Source: Datnioides undecimradiatus
Lineage: Eukaryota; Chordata; Actinopteri; Lobotiformes; Datnioididae
Direction of reading: 5' to 3'
DNA length: 64,000 bases
Assembly: GCA_008933995.1 (NCBI GenBank)
Contig: WARS01000016.1
Coordinates: 16,062,886 to 16,126,885, forward strand
Under the pieces are notes generated by a model. It saw nothing but the letters and a program-made list of their open reading frames with translations. It did no database searches and had not been told where the DNA came from. A program made the translations under genes and the position numbers. This document shows, piece after piece, positions 56,460 to 64,000 of this stretch (position 1 is the first letter of the stretch; each line of letters begins with the position of its first letter).

Positions 56460-57180
56460 AACAGAAGAAAGAGAGATAAAGAGAAAAGCTAGTGGTCTGT
56501 GAGATTTGGGCAAAAGGCAGGAGGAGATAAGTAGTGAAGAGGAGGGGGAAAAGAAAAGAGGAATGAAGGACAAGGGAGATAAGGAGTCAGTATACTGCTG
56601 AATACTGTGGCAAAACAAGACATATTTAGAAAATACAAGGAGAGCATGAGGAGAGGGAGAGAATCTGTCAGAAACTATTGAGTCCAATTAGCTGAGCTGT
56701 TCCAGTTAGTGGGATTACCCAGCAGTTTCTGTGGGACTGGAGAGAGAGAGGGAGGGTGTGACAGCTGAAAAATGAAGGGAGTGACAAGAAGAAAATGACA
56801 AACTGAACAGATAGGAGAGGAAAGGAGGGGAAAAATTAGGAGTAAAAGAAATGGATGAAAGGTAGAGTGGAGATGGAGGAGAATGAGGAGTAGAAAGAGG
56901 AGGAAGATGAGGAGAGAAAGGTTGAGAGGCAGACAGAGGGCATCTGAGGAGAGAAGACAAGCAGCAAAGAAAGAAAGACAGAGTTCTCCCTCAGTCGGCA
57001 GCTGCCCCCGGTATCGTTAGTATTTTGAGTCATCAGCATAAAAAAAACAAACTGCAGCAAAATGCGGAGAGATAAAACACAGGAGAGACAGAGGAAGGAG
57101 AGGAGAAGATGAAGTGGGAGGAGAGCAATGAAGGAGAAAACGAAACAAATTAAAACTGCAGTCATTAACGGAGTAAGAGA
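56460..57180 (+). repeat. purine-rich (GA-rich) low-complexity region
   Basis: About 700 bp are dominated by A and G on the plus strand, with many GAGGAG/GGAGA runs. The minus strand reads as Ser/Pro/Leu-rich pseudo-ORFs produced by the CT bias, not genes. Confidence 0.85.
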
Positions 57181-58605
57181 TTTATTTAGAGTCACAAGTT
57201 CCAGAGCTTCTCTTTTGAGGTGACTGGTGACCGTACAGCGCTATGACATCATACTATAAAGTTAAATTAACTTAATTATCTTAATCTTTATAACTGACAA
57301 AAGTAAGTATTGAAAGATGCATTGCTTATTTTTCTATATTTTACTTTCATTAGTATACTTTTTTTTAAACAAGAGAACAGTGAGAAGGGCAGAGAAAGTG
57401 TTTAGCACGTGCATGAACAAATAATAAATCCATATCTTAAATCGATGAAACCCATCGACTGAAACAAGTTGAAACGAGTTGTGTTGTGTAGAAGTTGCGT
57501 GGGGGAAACCTTTTCGTCAAAACTCCACAAATCTCTGAAAACTATGAAACACTGTACTGAAAACCTTGTTTTCGCAGCGACCATGTGAATGACTCTCATT
57601 GTACCCATATTCAAATGTGCTGTATAACATTATGTGACTTTTTCTATGTGTTTAAATTTAGAGTTTTATAGATTTAGTTTTTTAATAGTTTTAAATTGCT
57701 GATAGTTTTTAATAGGCTATGACTGTATGGTACTACAGTCTAAAGAATTTTGTTGTCTTATAATACTGTCATATAATACTGTGATTATAGCATATACAGT
57801 AAATATTGGGGTAGAATCACAACCAAGCCTCCCAGGGTCATACTGTAAACCCCTTGTTGATATTGCATCATTGCAGAGATTTCATTGAAAATATAAGCTG
57901 CTCCTCCTGCTTACAGGCTTTCTCTCCATGCTGCTCCGTTCTTTGTCCAAACACAGCAGAGTTCACCTGAAATATCTTTTGTGACACATGATTGGAGTGT
58001 TTTGTTTTAGGTCTGAACACACAAGACCTGGTGATTAGTGTGTGCCATTTTGAAGGCCAGTGTTTTTCCAGGTGAACAAAATGGAATTTCAAATATGTGA
58101 TTTAGGTTGGCTGCACCAGCAAGGATTCATTTTTAAAGCTGGTTTAATAGTGGTCTCACTTCAAATTATGTTGCATCAGACTTTAAAACTAACTGAAAAT
58201 GAAGAGGAAACATTAATGCCAATGTCATTTTAATAAAAGGAGGGACAAAAAGGGCAAGGGACAAAGCAAACAGACACCATGGTAATATGGTGTAAAATGG
58301 ATCAGTTTGATTGGATATAAAAGGTTTTCCATAGACAGAGATCTAACTGTATTTTCAGATTAATGTAGTAAGTTGGACTTATACCTAGAAAAAGACACTT
58401 GTGATAGGGACATTTTCACCATATGAATTTTGGAAAGAGCTTCTATTTGAATGAGTGGGTGACAATCTTTGGAAACTACATCTGTTCTTAAATCCTGTTC
58501 ATATATGTGTTTTGATACACAGCCACAGAAACAGGACAGCACAAGAGCCAAAATGGCTGAAAAGACAAGAGAAAATGGCCACCAACAGAAACTCAAAATT
58601 CATCG

Positions 58606-58892
58606 GCAGTCAGTGCACACTGTCCAGGCTGCATTGTCTAAAGGACAGGTGCTCTGAGCCATGAAGGCTTAGCACTAATGACAGAAACTGATTAGGAAAT
58701 AAATAAAACAATAAATCTATCATATTAACGAGCTACTTGGAGAGACAGATTAGAAAGAAATTCAAAGACAGACAGAAGAAATAAGCTGAGCTATCGCTGC
58801 ATCAGCATTGCAGAGAAGCTGACATGGCCATATCAGCCAACCAGATACACTATCTTAGCTCTCTTACAGGTGTGTGTGTACGTATGTGAGAC
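58606..58892 (+). repeat. dispersed direct repeat, copy 1
   Basis: About 250 bp (58606-58858) match copy 2 at 62116-62368 with only a few differences (for example CACACTG versus CATGCTG, and CCAACC versus CCATCC). An 11-12-bp stretch (about 58859-58870) is then absent from copy 2, and the similarity resumes through a TG-rich end. No coding potential is visible. Confidence 0.92.
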
Positions 58893-61800
58893 GCACATAG
58901 TGTGGAGGAGTAGGAATAAAGCTAAAGTGCATGAGTGTCCCTATATGCACATGTGGATATGAATAATTGCGTAGTTCCCTTTTAGGCTCTCATGCATGAG
59001 TTCTTGCACAGCTATTACGTTTCATGTGTGTTCGTGTGCAGGTGCAGATAACAGCATGGGCTCAAATGTATGCGCGTGTATGGTATAAGTGCATGTGGAC
59101 GTACATTATCTATGCTAAGTGTCTGCTGTAACATTTACATACAGTAGTATGTAGATAGTGGCTCATATCCAAGTTAAAGTGTTACAATGGACTGTTTACT
59201 GGCAACTTAAATCACAGCTCTCTCAGCGTCCATACATACCTAACAGAGAGTGCATCTTATCTTAATTGCATTGCTAGGAAGGAGCTTTCATCCAAGTTTA
59301 TTTCCTGTCAACTGTTGATGTACCTCATGTACAACAGCAGGAATTAAAATTGAAGCAAATGGTACCCTGATGGTACCTTTTTCTTTGACCATCATTTAGT
59401 CCAAACTTTTGGTGGGCCAAAATTGAACCTTAAAGGCAGCCCATGAGAGAGAAAAACAAGCACCGCCTGCCATTACATGTACAATATTTACTTACACTAC
59501 ATGTCACTTCAAGCCACTGACACCTGCAACGCCCCAACCATACATCACTCAAGACCCTAAACAATGTGCTTGCACATTCTGTTAAAATCCATATTTAAAC
59601 CTTAAATGTTTACATGCATAAGCACAGAATATTCCAGATGTATCCACATCTCGCAGGACCCAGATAAGAGCTCATACTGCAAACAGGATTTAGGATCAGC
59701 TGGGCATCTTCATCAGAGTCCATGTAAACACTGCTATTGAGTCCTGTAAGTGGAGCAGTGACTCACAACCAGCTAAGCCTCATTGTCAAAAGATTCCCTT
59801 ACCATGCATGGCCCAGAAAAAGCCCTCCGGTACCTCTTTTAACTACATTGTGCAAAACCAAAACAAACTGGGTCTGGTTTCACAAAATCTTATTAGCACA
59901 TTCAAATTGTTCTTTGTTCGAATGTTAAAAAGAGGATCCTCGGAGACAAAACCCTGAGTTATATTGAGCTATGCATGATCCTGGCTCCTGCTTTGTGAGC
60001 CATTTTAGAGATACAGCAATGTCCTTTCATACCAGAATAATTCTATTAAGCTCTCAGGCATCACATAAGCTGTGTCGAGCCATGTTTTTGATTAAAGTGT
60101 CTCTACACTTTATCCCTATATATGGTGTATAAGGTTGCAGCCGCTGTCGGAATGACACTCAATGTATAAGCTGATAAAAGCCTGTAATGGAAAGCTGACA
60201 AGTTGGACTTTAACCTCCTTTTATCATTTTTGTATAATCTGTAGATGATAGATGAATAGATGAGTCAACATCGGCAAAGACAAAGAGGCGATTTGGAGAG
60301 AAATTCCACATGCCAATCCATATTTACACCTATATTAGCATGGGATTGGACTTGTAGTCTACATAAAATGCCAGCTTGACTCAGAGGTTTCTAAGACTAG
60401 TTATCCCACATGATAATAATGCTGAATAAATAATTTTTTCCAAACATAAAATCAGCTGATCCATGAATTTTTTTGTCCACCTTTCTTGTGGCAATAGTCT
60501 CCCCCTAACTTTGTTGAGGTAAAGTTATTCAGTGATTCTTTTTCTCTATACTTGGACATTGCTTCACTGCTCAGATAAAGGGTGTCATCTCTCTAATCCT
60601 TTCCTTCTAAAAGTTCTTTTCTAAAATCTTAAATCTTAAATCCAAAGTCTTGAGGGAAAGAAGGAAAGAAGACTAACCTTAGCCAGCTCTCCCAGTGCTT
60701 GAACTCTTGACAGCATCAGATAAATAGTACTTATCTACTCTGCTCCCCACTTGAGGTTCTCAGGCAAATCCCTCTCTAAATCCAAAGTGTGGTGGGAAAG
60801 CGGATGAGTATAAAGATCTAGATTTGGCCTTCAGGACTGAACCCATTGTCTCAACACAGCTTATTTAACAGCAGAAGAAATGTGGTGGGGGAGAAATTGG
60901 TACGGAAAGGAGGAGAAAGTGTGCTCGCTGTTGTTCCGCTGCATAATTGGTGGCAGTAATGATTTGAGTTTGCTTAAATTTCCCTCAGGTGGAGCAGCTT
61001 TGTACAATATAGAAAGCAAGTCTCAGAGAAAGGCAGCTTTATTTTGCAGTGGGACTCAAGTTCACCAATGCAAGTTTGCTCTCTCGTCTCACCATTTAAA
61101 ATATATAGGCTGTTTTTTGATCTCAAGGTGAAAGGAAAGTTAAGGGCAAGCATTTTAATAGCAGTAACACAAAGGTAACACTTGACTGTAAATAGCAAAT
61201 TTTATGTATTTCATTATGGCAGCAAAAATCAATTTTCATGAAAAACTTCTAAAGCTAAAAGTTGTGAACATTGTGCTGTTATTTCAATGTATCAGATTTA
61301 ATTTGCAACAAAATTGAATCTTTTAGTTTTATTGTTTTATTTTTTTATTATTTATATGTTGGAAACATAATTAGGTCTGATAATACAATGCTGCTGCTGA
61401 GGCCCAACCAGACTACAGTTATTCTGGCTGGAAACACACAGCATGATTATCTGTATACTGCAGATACTACTGTTGGAAAGTTTGGTCTTGGATTTGAATC
61501 ATCTGAATCAGCCTACAACCCAATCTTTACAAATTTTGAATACCAGGTGTCAGGGTTTTATAAGTAACATGAAAATAGCTATAATTAAAATGACTAACAC
61601 GGTGGGTGTGATGTTGCATCCCTGTATCACCCCTTAAATGGTTAGCATTCACCACTACTGCTTCAAGTTGTTGCAATCTTACTGTTGTTCAATCTTATTC
61701 TTGCTGAAGTGTTAGCGAGCCAGGGACTCGCTGACACCTCAGCATTAAGTTACAGCAAATCTGAACTGTCCTCAGGATACTCAGTGGAGGAAACTTCTGT

Positions 61801-62115
61801 TTCAGTTGTGGTATCTCAGGCTCTCGAGTCAGTCTAAGATGCACTGAGGAGTAAAAAAAGGAAAGTTGCCAGTCCAGCAGCCGTCAACACTTGTCATTGC
61901 TCGGTTGATGTATACACAGCTTTCTGAGAGAGAGTTTTGGCGTGGGCTGCATGTCTCCAGCTTATTTTGCTACAGGAGGGGGTGGTAGTGATTTGTGTTT
62001 GACACACACAGTTAGGAAGAGCAGTGTAGCCAGACCAGATCAGTTTGCCCCTAAGATCCTTCCAACTTGGTAGTAGCTAGGTTGAAAGGTGCTCTGTGAA
62101 GATTTGGACCACTGT

Positions 62116-62386
62116 GCAGTCAGTGCATGCTGTCCAGGCTGCATTGTCTAAAGGACAGGTGCTCTGAGCCATGAAGGCTTAGCACTAATGACAGAAACTG
62201 ATTAGGAAATAAATAAAACAATAAATCTATCATATTAACGAGCTACTTGGAGAGACAGATTAGAAAGAAATTCAAAGACAGACAGAAGAAATAAGCTGAG
62301 CTATCGCTGCATCAGCATTGCAGAGAAGCTGACATGGCCATATCAGCCATCCAGATACACTATCTTAGTGTGTATGTATGTGAGAC
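62116..62386 (+). repeat. dispersed direct repeat, copy 2
   Basis: Same orientation as copy 1 and 3.51 kb downstream of it. It lacks the short stretch present in copy 1 after CTATCTTAG. Flanking sequences differ on both sides, so this is either a short-element insertion or a duplicated fragment rather than a tandem array. Confidence 0.92.
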
Positions 62387-64000
62387 ATGAAGCCATGTTT
62401 TTTTAATCCCTTTTTGTTAATCACACATGCACATGAAGAAGCGCACATACAGACGAGAACATGAGGACAACACAATATATACAATATAAACTCCTACAGC
62501 TAGTTTTGGGCTGTTACACTGATTGACACCAGGTGGCGGTAATGCTAAGAAACGATGCACAAACAAAGGCAGAAAAGCAGACTGCAAGCTGTAAACATGG
62601 ATTTAGACAATGCACTTTGATCCCAGTCCTAATAAGATGATCTCAGATGATGACTTGGTGACTGTAACCTTTTGTTCTGTGTGGCACCACCATCAGACGG
62701 CAGAAGTAGAGGGTCACGCAACCATTGGTTCAAACAATTTTTGCTCTCATTTCACCTGTTTTAAGTTGTGGATCGCTATATTCCGACAAATGCCCCTTTA
62801 TTGCGACACTTACAGTAAAAGGACATTGTGATCATTCCAGTTCACTGTAAGACAATGGCTAAAATAAAGTGGGCCGATATAGATGGAGAGAATAATCACA
62901 ATTTGGTTCAAAGTAGAAAACAGACGGGGCTGGAAACTTTACGGACTCTTTGATGGTCGACCAGCCTATCGGGATTTGTCCCAGTATGCCAGATGGCCAG
63001 TACAACACTGGCTGCAGGCGACGGGCAAGGTAACCAACTCCTCTTTCGCTGTGCACTGCTCATGCATGCATCAGCAGCATAAAATCAAATCACTCTTGCT
63101 GATTGATGCAAGAAGGCCAGTTATTGCCTGATGTCTTTATTAAAACATCACAGGCCACAACACAGCCCCCACTTCCTAAATTAAACCAGCACTCAAGGTG
63201 AACGTCTAAATATCCCTCAGATAACAAAGTTAGGTGTATAAGAAGTTAAAGTATCCTCGGCTTTGGTTGCATCTCCCTAAAATTACACATGGAATTTGAT
63301 GTTTGTGGTGGCATATCTTGGTGAATTCATTCAAATCTTTGACACTGACCTCTCTCATTGTGGACAAGATTTCTACTGGCACCAAAGTGTTTGATTAGCA
63401 AATTTGTCAAGACATTGTTTATTCCACTTTATTACTTTGCTGGTTTGCAACTTCTAGGGGCTAGTAATGGCTCCTGACATGCTAGTCTTGCAAGTGTCTT
63501 GTTAGTTACCAACCAAGTGAAACTTTCACCGTGTGGAGTGAGAGTTAAGTCTAATCGCCTAATTAATATCTGTTCAGTAAAGCGCCAATTAATCAATTAA
63601 TTGCTCTACTGCGTTCCACTATACTGAGCATTGTTATTGAAAAATATTCACTTAAAAAGTGAGCTGATCTGAAGACACTGAGATTCATATTTTACTTGCT
63701 TCAAGAAAATAATAATAATCTAATTATTTATAATTAACAATAATTATCTTAAGAGTATCTTTATTTGCTTCATGTGTTTAGCAAAACTTTAAGCAAATTT
63801 TATATATTTTTGAAAGAAAACTTTATATATGTATATATAAAGGTAACAGACACCTGGTGTCTAACACAGATAGTCTTTCCTCTCTGTGACAGTCTCTCTA
63901 AAGCGTTTGTGACTTGGCGTGACGATGGTTAAATGTATTATTTATTGAATGTGGACATACTGTCAAACACATGTGTGTGGAAACGCACACACATCATACT

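Larger units (their letters stand above)
54833..64000 (-). other. presumed first intron of the complexin gene
   Basis: More than 9 kb is without a recognisable exon on either strand. It is AT-rich overall. It holds a strongly purine-rich stretch (about 56460-57180) and a pair of direct repeats (58606-58892 and 62116-62386). It is called intron only because the complexin start exon was not found before the window ends; another gene's non-coding parts cannot be excluded. Confidence 0.5.

Noticed and set aside
56448-57195. Ser/Pro/Leu-rich minus-strand ORFs
   Set aside because: They are produced by the CT bias of the purine-rich tract; composition alone explains the lack of stops.
58606-62386. 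Paired direct repeats read as LTRs of a 3.8-kb retrotransposon
   Set aside because: No gag/pol-like coding sequence, primer-binding site or polypurine tract was seen between them, and the repeat ends are not TG...CA.
54833-64000. Search for the complexin start exon
   Set aside because: I looked on the minus strand for the expected MxFVMKQALG coding sequence and found no match, so no exon is claimed.

Overview
The window is vertebrate nuclear DNA and almost certainly comes from a ray-finned (teleost) fish. The genes are vertebrate orthologues split into many short exons with GT-AG introns. Introns and intergenic gaps are short compared with mammals, and there are many CA/TG microsatellites and small decayed DNA-transposon pieces. 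Assignment to teleosts, perhaps a percomorph, is inferred from compactness and protein similarity. All gene models were built by eye from splice signals, phase continuity and recalled family similarity; no alignment was run.

Layout, left to right. (1) 1-3452 (+): the last 13 coding exons of an ABCA1-type cholesterol/phospholipid exporter, followed by a 3' UTR of about 2.65 kb to a poly(A) signal near 6105. (2) 6461-8121 (+): a four-exon secreted Kazal-type protease inhibitor of 80 residues. (3) 8758-15475 (+): an 18-exon STRA6-like retinol-binding-protein receptor (stra6l/RBPR2 type), 659 residues. (4) 16911-26654 (+): a 21-coding-exon tdrd7 with three LOTUS and three Tudor domains, 1231 residues. 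(5) about 28.7-49.06 kb (+): tropomodulin-1, nine coding exons between 34362 and 46939 (357 residues), with a CpG-rich candidate 5' exon near 28.7-29.0 kb. (6) 51756-54832 (-): the last two exons of a complexin 1/2-type gene. Its first coding exon was not found and probably lies beyond 64000, so 54833-64000 is probably intron.

The order stra6l-tdrd7-tmod1 matches the arrangement I recall from mouse chromosome 4, where Abca1 is on the same chromosome, so this is an old vertebrate neighbourhood. tmod1 and complexin converge, with their 3' ends about 1.2 kb apart. The genes do not form one pathway. abca1 and stra6l both handle lipids or retinoids; tdrd7 acts in germ granules and lens mRNA control; tmod1 caps actin; complexin clamps SNAREs.

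The signals most worth following are regulatory. Two miR-33-type 8-mer seed sites lie three bases apart in the abca1 3' UTR. A perfect DR1 nuclear-receptor element lies 126 bp upstream of the stra6l start codon. A perfect MEF2/TATA-type decamer lies in the tmod1 5' exon region. There are also a 25-bp perfect hairpin in a tdrd7 intron, a MITE-like element, a decayed Tc1-type transposase fragment, a pair of near-identical repeats of about 270 bp spaced 3.5 kb apart, and a possible alternative 3' exon of tmod1. I saw no clear evidence of a wholly new multi-gene system.
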